Assembly: GCA_964017065.1 (NCBI GenBank)
Contig: OZ024788.1
Span: 4,046,887-4,110,886, forward strand
From: Haliclona indistincta
Taxonomy: Eukaryota > Porifera > Demospongiae > Haplosclerida > Chalinidae
DNA: 64,000 nt
Direction: 5' to 3'
Shown one piece after another: positions 23,051-35,900 of this stretch. Position numbers and translations under genes: made by a program. Within the stretch, counting starts at the first letter, position 1, and each line of letters starts with the position of its first letter. The notes beneath the pieces are model-generated. The model had not been told where the DNA came from. It saw nothing but the letters and a program-made list of their open reading frames with translations, and made no database searches.

Positions 23051-23897
23051 TAATTACAAGTATTAAAAAACATTTTTCAAAAAATGATAGAGATGTAGGG
23101 TTGGTGAAGAACTGTAAAAAAAGTATGGGTACAAGAATTAATAGACGTAACAAAAGTAAAGGAACTAGAAAATACACAATGAGCTGAGTTATGAGCCACA
23201 CCTACATACTGTAAGCCACACCTATTTGAGCCACACCCACACTATAAAACACCCTACATCGGTGGCAAAACTAATTGATGACTTTTACGATGAAGAGCTA
23301 AGTGCTCATAGCTTATGCCTTGGGAGAAGCTAGCTAGCGCGTATGATTAAGTTATCTAGCTATAAAATGTCGCTGCAAATTTTTGGCTAGTTGCATTGAT
23401 AATGCATCAGGAAATTGTTGTACTACAGCTCAATTTATTTTATGGTCATAATAAATCTTTTATAATTCGTAATAAATCTTCAAAAAATATAATTTTCGCT
23501 AAAAAAATAATAACAATGCATTGTACATGTACATGTAGGTTCATGGCTTGTGCATTATCTCAACAAGCTCATAATTATTTTTATGTACATTCAACAAAAA
23601 TAAATTGATGTCAATGTATGTTTAAAACTTTTATACAAAGACGTCTTGGGCTTCGCCCTCGACAATGCCACCGATGTAGGGTGTTTTATAGTGTGGGTGT
23701 GGCTCAAATAGGTGTGGCTTACAGTATGTAGGTGTGGCTCATAACTCAGCTCATTGTGTATTTTCTAGTTCCTTTACTTTTGTTACGTCTATTAATTCTT
23801 GTACCCATACTTTTTTTACAGTTCTTCACCAACCCTACATCTCTATCATTTTTTGGAAAATGTTTTTTAATACTTGTTCATAAACTTTTTATAATTA
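23051..23897. repeat. Subterminal inverted repeat of the left arm
   Basis: Arms of about 220 bp (23051-23270 and 23662-23897) in opposite orientation flank about 390 bp. Both contain AGATGTAGGGTTGGTGAAG, a tract of CACACCTA-type motifs and ACCCTACATCGGTGGCA. The same structure, cut short on its outer side, is at 39590-40305. It may be a MITE carried by the large element, or that element's own 3' terminal structure. Confidence 0.75.
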
Positions 23898-24252
23898 CAT
23901 GTTGTATTATTTTTTTACTTTATTTTAACTTCACAGGATGCATAAAGTTGACAACCTGATCTTTTACTCCCGAAATGATGTTTGTATTATTAATTATTAT
24001 TATTATCTTGGGGCTTTAAGCCCACTTTTGTTTAACTCGATATTTTTTTATTTTGTTCATATATCTAAAATAAAAATTTAACAATAATTATTAATAATAT
24101 TTTATAACATTAGACATTAATAATTATTTTCTCCTGACTATTGCAAGTGCGTTCAATTTTTAATCCACGCCCATATCTAGCACATGATCACGTGCTTAGA
24201 TTTAAGTTTGCGCGGGAAAAGTAACAGCAGCTAGCAGTAGCAATAAGGAGAG

Positions 24253-24838
24253 ATGGATTCTGATGGTAAGAAAACAATTATTGTAGTATAAATCGGGTAT
24301 AAATCGTTATTTATTTTGCTTAGACGAAATGAAAGACGACGGGCTAGAGGACCTTGAGTCGGCGCCGCTAGATCAAGAAGACGATGAACGCCGCGAATAT
24401 CCTTTTGGTGATTATAATCATAATAAAAGACATAAAATTAATAGTTAATTATTTTCTTTAGTAGAGGAATTTGACGGCGAGATGATAGACGGACTGGAGG
24501 ACCAATGGGCAGAGTTCGAGTACCTGGCGCTACACATGGATGACTACGATGAGGATGAAGGTTTTTGTAGCGACCCGGGAGCCTGCCTGAGCCATGGCAC
24601 AACTAAAGATAGAACTATAATTAATTTTTGTTATCAAAAAGTTTCAATTATTAGCGCCGGCTATCATCGTCGCCATACTGCGCAGCTAGTTTTTATGAGA
24701 AAATACACAACGAGCTGTGTGCACAAGCGCAGTCATTCTCATGGCCTAGCAGTGAGTGAAGTAGGTACAAGTACAAAGAGAAAACTCAAATGCATGACCC
24801 TTCAGCATACTGCGCACGGGGGTAATAATGCTAGCTAG
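24253..24838 (+). CDS. Acidic accessory protein of the Rep-helicase element (left copy)
   Basis: Exons 24253-24265, 24324-24407 and 24462-24838 join to 157 residues. The N-terminal half is strongly acidic (MDSDDEMKDDGLEDLES, LHMDDYDEDEGFCSDPG). The C-terminal part is basic and His-rich and less certain: splicing after residue about 80 could give another end. No domain is recognised. The same three-exon gene is present intact at 38636-39221. It faces convergently toward the helicase gene, and a start from its own promoter is likely. Confidence 0.55.
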
Positions 24839-24992
24839 CTAGCTAAGCCTTAATGCGCAGCTATGTTATGGATTATTTCAATGTATACGGTATCACAAGA
24901 GCTTGCGGATCACTTCGACCTAAAGTTTTTAGTGAATCCGATTGGTTGATATTTTTGGCGCAAAGTGCCATCTGCAAATTTGACTGAACCCC

Positions 24993-25000
24993 TATATAAA
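24993..25000 (+). promoter_or_regulatory. TATA box of the coiled-coil accessory gene (left copy)
   Basis: TATATAAA lies 45 bp before the ATG at 25038, at a spacing suited to a short 5' UTR. The right copy has the same box (38474-38481). Confidence 0.5.
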
Positions 25001-25037
25001 GGACAGCAAATTCAAAATTTTTACACAAAAATCTAAA

Positions 25038-25480
25038 ATGCAAGTGGATGACGCAATATTGCTACAGGCAGGCCTCGAGTACGAGAAGCAGCGACAGCAG
25101 CAGCTCGAGCTGCAGCAGAAGCAGCAGCTCGAGCTGCAACAGCTCGAGCTGCAGCAGAAGGAGCAGCTCGAGCTGCAGCAGAAGCAGCAGCTCGAGCTGC
25201 AGGAGAAGGAGCAGCTCGAGCTGCAGAAGAAACAAGAGCTGGAGTTAAAAAAAACGCAGCTAGCCCAAGAAGAGTCTAAACTAAGACTGCAGTTGAGAGA
25301 GCTTGCCCAGCGCAGGCAAGCTCTCTCAACTGCAAACAAACCAAGGCGACCACCCAGGAAGAGAGGTCAGAGAAGAGCCTTGGGCTACAACATAGTGAGT
25401 GCATTAAAAAAATAATAATATTATTACATATTTTTTTCCAAACACAGAAAACCGCAAAGATTATAAACATATATAAGTAA
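25038..25480 (+). CDS. Leu/Gln-rich coiled-coil accessory protein (left copy)
   Basis: Starts MQVDDAILLQAGLEYEKQ. A Gln/Leu/Glu coiled coil follows, built from near-perfect repeats (QKQQLELQQ, QKEQLELQQ) encoded by a 24-bp DNA repeat. It ends in a basic segment (RRPPRKRGQRRALGYN). Without splicing the frame stops at 25415. A good donor at 25395 and acceptor at 25447 would give exons 25038-25394 and 25448-25480 and a 129-residue protein. A dimerising, nucleic-acid-binding partner is a guess from composition only. Confidence 0.55.
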
Positions 25481-26735
25481 AGTTATCAACGAGGATTATA
25501 TCAACGACTTATCATTATATTGAATATTCACTATTATCATTGTAAACATAATTATTATCATTTACAAAAAAGATTAACCGTTGTCAGCTAATTTGTTTAG
25601 CGGTAGTTATCTCGGGTGTAGTTACGCAATAAATAAACATTAAGAGGTCAGCTGTGATAACACAATCACATAATTATATTGATGCTGATTGTTATTATTC
25701 TTAAATCCTTCTCACTCTCCGAAGTTCATGCAGGTTCTGGCTCAAATTGGCGAGGCTTGTATGTAGGTGTGGCTAATATCACAGCTCTTTAGTTCCTTTA
25801 GTGTTACGTTTTAAATTCTTGTCCCAATTTTTTAACAGTTATTCATCAACATTGATTTAAAATTTTTTTCAAATATAGTTAAAAAATAATAAAGGACAAA
25901 GATCAAACAGTTGTAACGGTAGAGATAGTATTTCTCAGCTGGGCAGCTAAAGAGTCTTTGAATTAGATAAGTAGTCACTTTGTAGTCTCCTGCAATTCTT
26001 GTTTTCAGATTTGTTTAATCTCTAAAAATTATTATATAATAACACAGATACTCAACACTATGCTGTGTGCTCACCTTTGACCTTTGTGAGCAATCTTGCT
26101 ACAGGTTAAAAATTATAGATGTCACTACCTCATAATAATTATAGACAACCTAATAGTGGTAGTAATCAATCAAAATAACACTGAGGACAGTAGTCACACC
26201 ACCCTGTATGTATGAAATCATGTCCACTGGTTACGTTGAGCACCCTAAAAACCCTTTTATGCACTTTCTCAGCATCAGAATCTTTTAATCTGATCCCAGA
26301 CTGAACCACGTGGAGGTGAAGTGCTTATCAGTCCATAACGCTTGCGTCTATATCTTCCCTATAGGTGCATATTAAGAAACTTTGGTCGGGGCACTCGGCA
26401 AAGTTTTTCACACCTTTAGGAGACGCACGCGGGCTCTATCTGTCATCGGTGGAGCATTGCCCATATGATCGGCATGCCTCCTCTTTGCTTCCACCTCAAG
26501 AAAGTGCCTATTTAAACACACATTGCACTCTGGTCAGGCGTAGAGATAATTCAGCCAGAACAACAGCCGTCCAAGTAGTGCAAGTGTCACTCAGTCCGTC
26601 ATAGCCATGAGAGCGCAATAGTGGTCTGGCTTTGGGAGGCATGCCATTTCTACTCTCAAGCTCAAGAATGAGTGTCAATGTCATTTTAAAATTTAGACCT
26701 GAAGCTTTCAACAGGGGAGTGACACAGGAGGCAGT
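25481..26735. other. Non-coding part of the left arm
   Basis: Between the coiled-coil gene and the helicase 3' end. It holds a conserved stretch at 26350-26530 with a short stem (AAACTTTG/CAAAGTTT) that is kept in the right arm. The 79-codon open frame here is kept in both arms, as expected for any frame in near-identical copies, so it carries no weight. Confidence 0.4.
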
Positions 26736-28560
26736 CTATGATGGCATTACACCATAGACAACCTCATAGTGGTTACGTGGGTGTAGAATGTACATACCCA
26801 TCTCATTCTGCTGAACAGCAGGTCTTCTCTCCAGTACACTTGGACAGTACTTCCACCACTTCCCATGTGTTACATCATATGTAAAAATAGGAATCTGTAA
26901 CAAATGAGAGAATGTAAAAATTTCAATTTCTGTCCCCCATGTTCCGGACAGGTACATGCGAGTCTGCTCAATGTACTCTTGAACGCTCGAGTAGTTCATG
27001 AGGCGACCTAGAAGGAGGTGAGCAATACTGACCATGTGATGGAGAATAGCGTTACGAATTTGAACGTGTTGTTTTTCACAACCTGTAACAATGAATGAGA
27101 AACACCGAAACAGACAATTACCGTCCCCATCAATCCTTCTCACTCTCCGAGGGTCAGGTTCTGTCAATGGCACCTGCACATCTGCAGAACCACTGGGCAT
27201 TCTATTCCAAAATCTAAACCTGACACCCAAACTGGTACATGCTCTCTTCTGCCAACTCTCGTTGACAGGATAGAAATACTGTGATGTGGATTCACCTTCT
27301 TTGTGTGTTATGAACACGTCCTCGGCTATACCTGTTGATAGTACATGCGACGCCTCGGGAGGCTTCACACAGTTAGTAGAACTACTATCAATAATGCAAG
27401 GACTTTTTGATTTTTGCTCAGCAGTGTCTGCTGTTGAGCAACCACGCTTCTTCGCTCGCCCCCGTGAAGGTTTTTTAGTGACAGGTGGAGTCGATTTGTT
27501 ACCTGTGGGTGGTGGCTTCTTTTTAGTGAGAAGACATTTTGGTTTGTTAGTCTTTTTGTAGCCTGCAGCACGCTTTTTTGCAGGTGGTTCGTCAATGTCA
27601 ACAGGCATTTCCACAGACCGCTTACTACTCTTACTGACGTAGGTAGGCTGTTTTTCTGGTGGGACCCTATACATTGGCAGATCTGGTCTGAACTGTTTTC
27701 TTAGCCGGTTTAATTCTTCGAGGCACTTTCTGCTAACAATGATTGATTTTTTGCTAAAGTTGACAAGATGCAGCCCGGACAGAGACCGCACACGTGAAAG
27801 AGCTACGTACGCCATCCCTGCATGAGCCAAACACCATTTCAGACAGATCGACTATGCAATTGTCTAGAGACAGTCCCTGGCTTTTGTGAATTGTGATTGC
27901 AGCTGCAGGGATTAGCGGAAACTGTTCCCGGTACACATAGTAGCTCTTCATTAGCATAAATTTGCTAGTTACTTTTTCAACCTCGTACGGGTCACTGATG
28001 TGATCAAACTTGACGGTGATGCAAGATTTAGTGACTTTCGTAACAGTGCCGATGGCACCATTAACCAAGCCAATATGAGTGTCAATGTTTTTGCGCAGCA
28101 TGACACGACAACCAACAGCGAGAACAATTTTAGCAAGCAGTCCTCCTGTTAGGTTGCAGTCGTGGTTCAGTTTTTTTAGGCGCTTGTCAGCTGCACTAGT
28201 CCACTTTCGTTTACTACCACTTTCATCAATGTTATCACTGCACACTAGCACATGTTTTTCTGTGGACAGGCTGTTGATAGCCATCTCGTTGAACTCGTGA
28301 CATGCCTGTCTAGTAGCAAACATGCACACCGCCAAAGTACCAGCATCTTTAAGCTCTTGATACTTTTCGAAAATTGGCACTTTGACCACCCTCTGTTCTA
28401 AAACATTCACCGACTCGTCGGTTACGTTGCTAACACGTATGTCGTTTAGCATAGTCGAAAACAGAGGGTCTTTCTTTTGGCGCTCATTGATTGTCAACTC
28501 GTCGTAGTTCACACAGTGTCTCCATATGTTGACTGACGCTAGTGAACCCAATTTTAGCAT
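26736..28560 (-). pseudogene. Helicase-OTU 3' half, frameshifted (left arm)
   Basis: Reverse-strand copy of the C-terminal part of the intact protein at 29987-36766, starting at MLKLGSLASVNIW next to the gap. It includes the helicase motif AAAITIHKSQGLSLD and the OTU motif DGDGNCLF. A 4-bp TGCA insertion near 27810 (GGCTCA-TGCA-GGGATGG versus GGCTCAGGGATGG) breaks the frame between the helicase and the downstream part. The rest is about 98-99% identical to the intact copy, so the inactivation is recent. Confidence 0.85.
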
Positions 28561-28760
28561 NNNNNNNNNNNNNNNNNNNNNNNNNNNNNNNNNNNNNNNN
28601 NNNNNNNNNNNNNNNNNNNNNNNNNNNNNNNNNNNNNNNNNNNNNNNNNNNNNNNNNNNNNNNNNNNNNNNNNNNNNNNNNNNNNNNNNNNNNNNNNNNN
28701 NNNNNNNNNNNNNNNNNNNNNNNNNNNNNNNNNNNNNNNNNNNNNNNNNNNNNNNNNNNN
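28561..28760. other. Assembly gap (200 N)
   Basis: Exactly 200 undetermined bases. The length is probably nominal. It falls at the break of the left arm, so the join between the two sides is unverified. Confidence 0.99.
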
Positions 28761-28961
28761 TAATCTCGTCATTTACTAAGGTCGATTTGTTACTGAAATT
28801 CTTCTTAAGTACTTGACTTGTAACATAAACTAAAATAGGTTACAAGAGAGAGGTCTAACATGGCCTGGATGTAATCTGAGGTACATCTGGAGATAATCTG
28901 TTGTATACCTACCATATGCAGGCTGGTTGTAATGCATTGTAGGCTATAAATTGTAGTATAA

Positions 28962-29405
28962 ATTATTATGCCACGCGGTAGACGTGGCATATGTAGGGTT
29001 GGGCGGAAAATAACATGGCGGCTACACTTAGGCTATTCGCAATAATTCGCGTATATCTTGGCTGTTGACGACATCAGGGGTATTTTAACTACCTAGGGGC
29101 TATCCTAAGAGGTAAGCGCTTTCAATGAGTCTACTAATGAAGACTACAAGGCCGGTTGCTATGGGCATGACAAGATGGCGTCTCGCCTGGAGGCACCGTA
29201 CTACGGCACTGCCGTATCTTCGCCGTACGGGCGTTTCAAGCTAATCTAACGTTCTGAAGCTCCTTGCACGATTTGTGCGATTATAAAGAGACCTTCAGAA
29301 GCAAAAGAAACCAGGTCTAAGGTGGTTAACCAGAGTTCACGTGGTCACCCGTTTGTTCATCTTCTTTCTTCTTCTTATTCTTCTTCTTCTTCAGAGAGTC
29401 TAGCG
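28962..29405 (+). repeat. Left long terminal inverted repeat (about 444 bp)
   Basis: Inverted match to 43012-43474 at roughly 90% identity. The outermost part is ATTATTATGCCACGCGGTAG with a hairpin (GCCACGCGGTAGACGTGGC), then ATGTAGGGTTGGGCGG and ATGGCGGC. The inner end is TTC-rich. No clear target duplication is visible outside either copy. Confidence 0.85.
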
Positions 29406-29986
29406 CCGTGACGAGTGAGCTATTCAAAACAAAAACTATATAGAAACTAAAGTATTCTTTGTGAGCAGTGCACCTGATATCTATTTAAGCCTAAAATACC
29501 GCATGTAGCTGGTAAAACAGAAAAAACTAACTTTTTGGGAGTGTTTTTCATAAAACAATGGGCGTGGTCCGTTAATTAACTTTAAAACCATAGTTACCAC
29601 GCGCGTTCACCTTGGCTACAACAGTTTCACGCAGATACCTGCAGCTGTGTTTCTTGCTGTCAAGTTGCTGTTCCCTGTTGATATTGATACTGTGATTCTT
29701 GCTGTTCCCTGTTGGTACGGTGTGTGTCTTTTGCTGCTCCCTGTCACGGTACGCGTTTCTTTCTCTAGTACTAGTAAATTTAGGTGTTGTTCGGTGTTTT
29801 TTAGTCATATAGACCTCCCTCCATATATACTACGGTACTAACTTATTCAAGAACTTCCTCTATTCAACTACTATACTGTTCTACTATACTAAACTGATCT
29901 ACTATACTCTTCTACTATACTCTTCTAAACTGAGGTGAGTGTATTATTGTTTATACATACTCTTTAACACAGTATTTCAATTTAGA
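29406..29986 (+). promoter_or_regulatory. Promoter and 5' UTR of the Rep-helicase-OTU gene
   Basis: Contains runs of CTGTTCCCTGTT-like and CTACTATACT-like repeats. A donor (CTGAG|GTGAGT, near 29935) and an acceptor (TTTAG|A, near 29985) define a short 5' UTR intron ending two bases before the ATG. The inverted copy at 42062 has the same arrangement (CCTGAG|GTAAGT and ATTATAG|A before ATG). Confidence 0.5.
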
Positions 29987-32900
29987 ATGACTAATTCTCG
30001 AAAAAAACGAAAACAAAACAAAACCTATTATACTACTAATCGACCAAAAATTTTAGCTGGGCAGAAAGCTATCTACGATGATAACCCTGAAAAGAAAAAG
30101 CTTGCATCTAGGAGTAGCTACCAAAAATACCCAGAAACAAAAAAGCTTGCTTCTAGGAGTAGCTACCAAAAATACCCAGATGCAAAAAAGCTTGCATCTA
30201 GGAGTAGCTACCACAAAAACCCAGAGAAGAAAAAGCTAGCAATTAAGAGTAGCTACCAAAATGACCCAGATACAATAAAGCAAGCTGCTAGGAATAGCTA
30301 CCAGAAAGACCCAGAGAAAAAGAAGCTTGCTTCTAGGATTGGTTATCAAAAAGACCCGGAGAAAAAGAAGCTTGCTTCTAGGTTTAGTTACCAAAAAGAC
30401 CCTGAAAAAAAAAAGCAAGCTGCTCGGGCCTGGTCAAAATCCAGCTACAAATCTAATCCACTTAGCAAAAAATTGATTTCTCGGTTCAACTACTGGAAAG
30501 ACCAGAAAAAGAAAGCTAAGAAAAACCGGCAGCATTATGCAAAGTGCAAGCGGCAGCTTCGCATGCAAAGAAAAGCCAGGTACAGCCTCAAGGAGCCAAA
30601 AGCTCACGTTAAACAAATGTACGTGAACCAATTGCGGCTTCAATTGTTGACCCACCCTGAGGCTAGGGGCAAGGTTGTAGAGGCTTACAAGGCTGAATAT
30701 AAAGGCAAAACAATGCCCAAGATACATGCTGGTGCAATTTGTAGAGTAGCAGCATCAAGAATGGTCAGTCTTGCGTACTTGAATCGCAGAAAATGTGTCA
30801 AGAGCTTTGTTTCTAACACCAATGAAGCATTAAAGGTAGACATAGAAAACAAAGATGATTTTGGACAGCGTTGTCACTCTGCGGGATCAGAGCCTTACTT
30901 TTACGAGGCCTCTTATCAACAAGTACAGAGAGACACTGCTTTGCCTATAGATGAGCATGGTCAGTGTGTGACTAGCAGTAAGATTGAGATAAAGGAGCCT
31001 GTTTTTAATGACAAAGCAGATGAGCAAGTGCCTGCTGGAGATAAGAAAAGCACTGCCGATGCACGTAACAAAAAACGTGTTGCTAAAAACCACAAAGACG
31101 AGCACAAGTACCAGTGTTGGGAATGCTCAAGCGAGTGTAAACCGCTTTCTGACGAAGAACGCACTGCTATTTTTTCTCTTCGAGAAGCATTCAATAAGTC
31201 AACTGAAGAACTGCGTCATGCAGTTGACACTAGTGATGATGGATGTCCAAATCAGCACTTTTCGAAAACTGAGATCAAGTATGAGCCTGATAGTGTAATT
31301 TACACTCAAACATGTGTGCCATTGCTCGGTCATCCTTTGGTGTGTCACACTGACGGAAAGTGCAAGAGCAAAGTCAGGATGCTGCGTGCGGCGTCTACGC
31401 ACTATGACAAACTGCGTGAACTGCGGTATGCTTTTGACTCTGTTAGAAAGAGTCATTTTGTGATTGCCGCTATCGACAAAGCCCTCTGCTCTGGTGATTA
31501 TACCGCACTGCTAGTGATTTTGGGCTTTGTTGAAGAAGAATTTGAAGCGTTGTTTAGACCATCCGACAAAAAAGATGAGTCTAGTAGTGACTTTGGCAGC
31601 ATTTCTGAGTTGAGCATAATGATGGACAATTCTCTGGTCATTGAATCTCTGCGCAAAGAGGTTGATGATGACCCAGATATAGTTTGCTGCAGTTGTGAAC
31701 AGCTTCATCAGAGAAAGAGTGTGACCAAAGTTAGCCTCTCTGAAAATTTAGGCAAGCACATATGGCCCCGGCTTAAAAATTTCATTAGAGAGAAACGCCG
31801 TGAATCAATTGGTGCACAGTTGTTCATGTGCAACTACTGTAAACCAAAAATCAAAGATGATAAAATGCCTGGTAGGTGTGTCCTAAATGGTCTCGAAACT
31901 GCTCCAGTTCCCGAAGAGCTGGCTAAGCTAAGTTCTCTCGGTAGACAGTTTGTTCAACTAGCAAAGTGCTTTCAAACAGTGGTGAGACTGGGCACATACA
32001 TGGGCAAAGTGCCTTCGTACAATTCACTCAAGGCGTCTAAAGGCACAATGTTCTTTTTGCCTTTGCCTCACAGTAAGACCAGCGAGACACTCAACGATGT
32101 TGAGCAATCGTTGCCGTCTGATTTGCCGTCACCTGAATTGTACATCATTGTAAACGGGCAGCCGACTAAATCTAAAGTCGTGTGGCGTAGCTTGGTTGAC
32201 GTGAACGCTGTTAAACAAGCTAAGAAAAGGCTGCAAGAAATCAACTGGCTCTACAAAGAGCTAGACGACGACGTTGTTGATGAAGCTGTCAAAAACGTGG
32301 TTGAGGTTGCGCAAACCTCAACCAATTCCATGTTGGAAAAAGTCACCGACAGTGATGTCGCTGACTTTCAGTCCTACACTATCAGGGACATGAATAGACA
32401 AGCACCAACAATTTCGGACATTGAGCAGTACAAACTGGTCAATGTACGAGAAGAGTTGATTGACAACCGACTCAAGTACCTCGACGTCATGTGCTTTCCT
32501 GCGTTGTTTCCAAACGGGCAGTTTGGAAAATACCACAAGCGGGAAGTGAGCCTGTCTCACTCAGAGTACGTGAAGTCTCGATTGTACAGCAAAGACTCGC
32601 GCTTCAGAAAAGACAGCCAGTACGTGTTTTTCTTGCTGTATCAAAAAGAAATGCGTGAAATTGCAACTGGTGTCTGCAATTTGTTGAAAAAAACCAAAAG
32701 CCTTCGAATGTGCGTCGATCAGCTGTTGTCCAAGGTGCAGTCTTCGGACGAGCACCTTGAGTCAAACTTGAGCACCATACTGCAACAGGTGCGTGGTACC
32801 AAGCAGTACTGGTTCATGAAACAGAGCGACCTGAAGTGCATGATCCGTGAGTACGGACCTCCTACGCTGTTTCTCACCTTTAGCTGTGCAGAATACGATT

Positions 32901-35900
32901 GCGTTGACATTGCACGATATTTGAGAAAGGTGAACGACGACGTGCCAGACAACTATCCCATTAGTAAGCTGTGCACAGAAGATCCGATTTCTGTGTCTAG
33001 AAAATTTTCACAGAAATTCCATGCCTTCTTTCAAAATGTTGTGATCAAAGGTGCCGTCTTGGGTCAGGTCAGTCACTTTTACTGGAAGAAGGAGTACCAG
33101 AACAGAGGTGCCCCACACTACCATGCCCTGGTATGGATCAGTGGGGCGCCTGTGGCTGGTGTCGACGAGTCGTCTAAGGTCTTGTCGTTCATTGAAGAGA
33201 GAATAAAGTGCAAAATTCCAGACATGGTAGAAAATCCTAATTTGCACCAGATGGTTATGCGCTACCAGCTGCACAAGTGCAGTGCCTACTGCAAACGAAA
33301 GACAAAGTGTGGTCAGAACAAGTACATCACCAAGTGTAAGTTTGGTTTTCCACGCACAGTGACCAAGACTGCTGTCTTGCATGATGCGTGCGATGCCCTC
33401 AAGAAACGCAAGAGGATCTATGATCTTGTGCGTTCTCAAGAAGAAGAAAGGGTGAACGACTACAATCCCCTTTTGCTTATGCTATGGAAGGCAAACTGTG
33501 ACATTCAGTTCATAGCCGAGTCGTCACTTGCCCTGGCACATTATGTCAGTGGCTACGTGACGAAAGCTGAAAGAAGCAACATGCAAGACATGTTCGAGGA
33601 GGTCACCGACAACACCACCATCTATGGAAAACTGTACAAATTGGGCATCCGCTGCTTGCGCTCACGTGAGTGCGGACTGTACGAGGCGAGCGATCTGTTG
33701 CTAGGTGATCACCTCTGTGAGAAGTCTGTGACAGTCAAGTGGATAGATGTGTCTTTCCCTCACAAGAGAAACCATCGCTTGAAAAAGCACAAAGATCTCG
33801 ATGAGCTTAGAAAGACAGATCCAGAAAGTGAGGACATTTTCGAAGAGAACCTCTTGGACACTCACTATCCCAACCGTCCCAGACACCTCGAGGACGTTTG
33901 CCTGTACGATTTGGTCGCCAACTACGATTGGTACATCAAAGACGATGCAGGCAATAGAGTCTACAAAGAGCTCAAGAAAGCTCGACTGGTGAATCACAAG
34001 TTGTTTGATTGCAACAACGAAAGCCAGCGCGAGGATTTCTACTACTCGATGATTCTCCTGTTTGTGCCTTTTAGAGATGAGAGTAGTCTCTTGCTGGCCA
34101 ACGAAACAGCCGAAGAAGCATACGACCGGCTGCAGATGAGCTCTAATGAAAGATGCTCCGCCCACCATCAAAAAACTAAAACAGCATTAAAATTAAAAAG
34201 CACAGTCAAAGTGATCAACGAGGCTAGAGAAGAGCTGTGCGACCAACAAGAACCTGAAAGTGACCAAGGTCCACTGGTGCTTGGCGAAGCCACTACAGCA
34301 ATGAAAGATGTGGTGGAAATGTGCGTTAAAACTGACGATTCTCTTTCCTTCGAGGAGAGAGTGAGCATGTTGAATGCTGACCAGAGACGTGTGTTTGACA
34401 GCGTCAGCGACTACTTGAATCACTTAAAACTGCATGAAGCAAAACAGTGCTCTTGTAAGCAAGAGCCATTGCTAAAGTACGTTGCTGGCGTAGCTGGGAC
34501 AGGTAAATCTTTTCTCATTGAAGCAATCAAGATGCTGGTTGGTCGCTTGTGGCCGACCAGTGACTTGACTTGCGCCGTTGTAGCTCCCACGGGTCTAGCA
34601 GCGTTCAATGTTGGCGGTCTCACGATACACAGGCTGTTTCAGTTGCCTGTTGAACACGATGCAAAGACTGCCTCGTATTGGAATCTGTCCAAAGATGCGC
34701 GAAAGGTGATGAAAGCCACCCTTCGCAGTGTAAAGTTGTTCATTGTCGACGAAATTTCCATGGTGTCCAGCCTCAATCTCGCCTACATGCACTTGAGGTT
34801 GGACGAACTGTTTGGCGGCGAAGATTGGTTTGGGGGTAAGAGCGTTTTGTTCTTCGGAGACCTCCTCCAATTAGAGCCTGTCAATGGTAATCCAATATTT
34901 TCTGCCGTGTCTCAAAAAACTGTCATGCTAAAATTGGGTTCACTAGCGTCAGTCAACATATGGAGACACTGTGTGAACTATGACGAGTTGACAATCAATG
35001 AGCGCCAAAAGAAAGACCCTCTGTTTTCGACTATGCTAAACGACATACGTGTTGGCAACGTAACCGACGAGTCGGTGAATGTTTTAGAACAGAGGGTGGT
35101 CAAAGTGCCAATTTTCGAAAAGTATCAAGAGCTTAAAGATGCTGGTACTTTGGCGGTGTGCATGTTTGCCACTAGACAGGCATGTCACGAGTTCAACGAG
35201 ATGGCTATCAACAGCCTGTCCACAGAAAAACATGTGCTAGTGTGCAGTGATAACATTGATGAAAGTGGTAGTAAACGAAAGTGGACTAGTGCAGCTGACA
35301 AGCGCCTAGAAAAACTGAACCACGACTGCAACCTAACAGGAGGACTGCTTGCTAAAATTGTTCTCGCTGTTGGTTGTCGTGTCATGCTGCGCAGAAACAT
35401 TGACACTCATATTGGCTTGGTTAATGGTGCCATAGGCACTGTTACGAAAGTCACTAAATCTTGCGTCACCGTCAAGTTTGATCACATCAGTGACCCGTAC
35501 AAGGTTAAAAAAGTAACTAGCAAATTTATGCTAATGAAGAGCTACTACGTGTACCGGGAACAGTTTCCGCTAATCCCTGCAGCTGCAATCACAATTCACA
35601 AAAGCCAGGGACTGTCTCTAGACAATTGCATAGTCGATCTGTCTGAAATGGTGTTTGGCTCAGGGATGGCGTACGTAGCTCTTTCACGTGTGCGGTCTCT
35701 GTCCGGGCTGCATCTGGTCAACTTTAGCAAAAAATCAATCATTGTTAGCAGAAAGTGCCTCGAAGAATTAAACCGGCTAAGAAAACAGTTCAGACCAGAT
35801 CTGCCAATGTATAGGGTCCCACCAGAAAAACAGCCTACCTACGTCAGTAAGAGTAGTAAGCGGTCTGTGGAAATGCCTGTTGACATTGACGAACCACCTG

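Larger units (their letters stand above)
23051..28560 (-). mobile_element. Left inverted arm of the Rep-helicase-OTU element
   Basis: Near-identical inverted copy of the right arm at 34925-40305. It holds the 3' half of the helicase-OTU gene, the two accessory genes and the subterminal inverted repeat. It ends abruptly at a 200-N assembly gap (28561). The left terminus lies at about 23051, next to the presumed upstream region of the receptor gene. Confidence 0.8.

Noticed and set aside
25048..25339. Ser/Cys-rich frames over the coiled-coil gene
   Set aside because: Shadow frames of the CTGCAG/CTCGAG repeat. The Leu/Gln frame starts after a TATA box and has a normal composition for a coiled coil.
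28526..28816. Open frames containing X
   Set aside because: They run through the 200-N gap and have no information.
29939..29986. Upstream ATG extension of the Rep-helicase protein
   Set aside because: It falls in a likely 5' UTR intron, and the diverged copy starts at the MTNS position.
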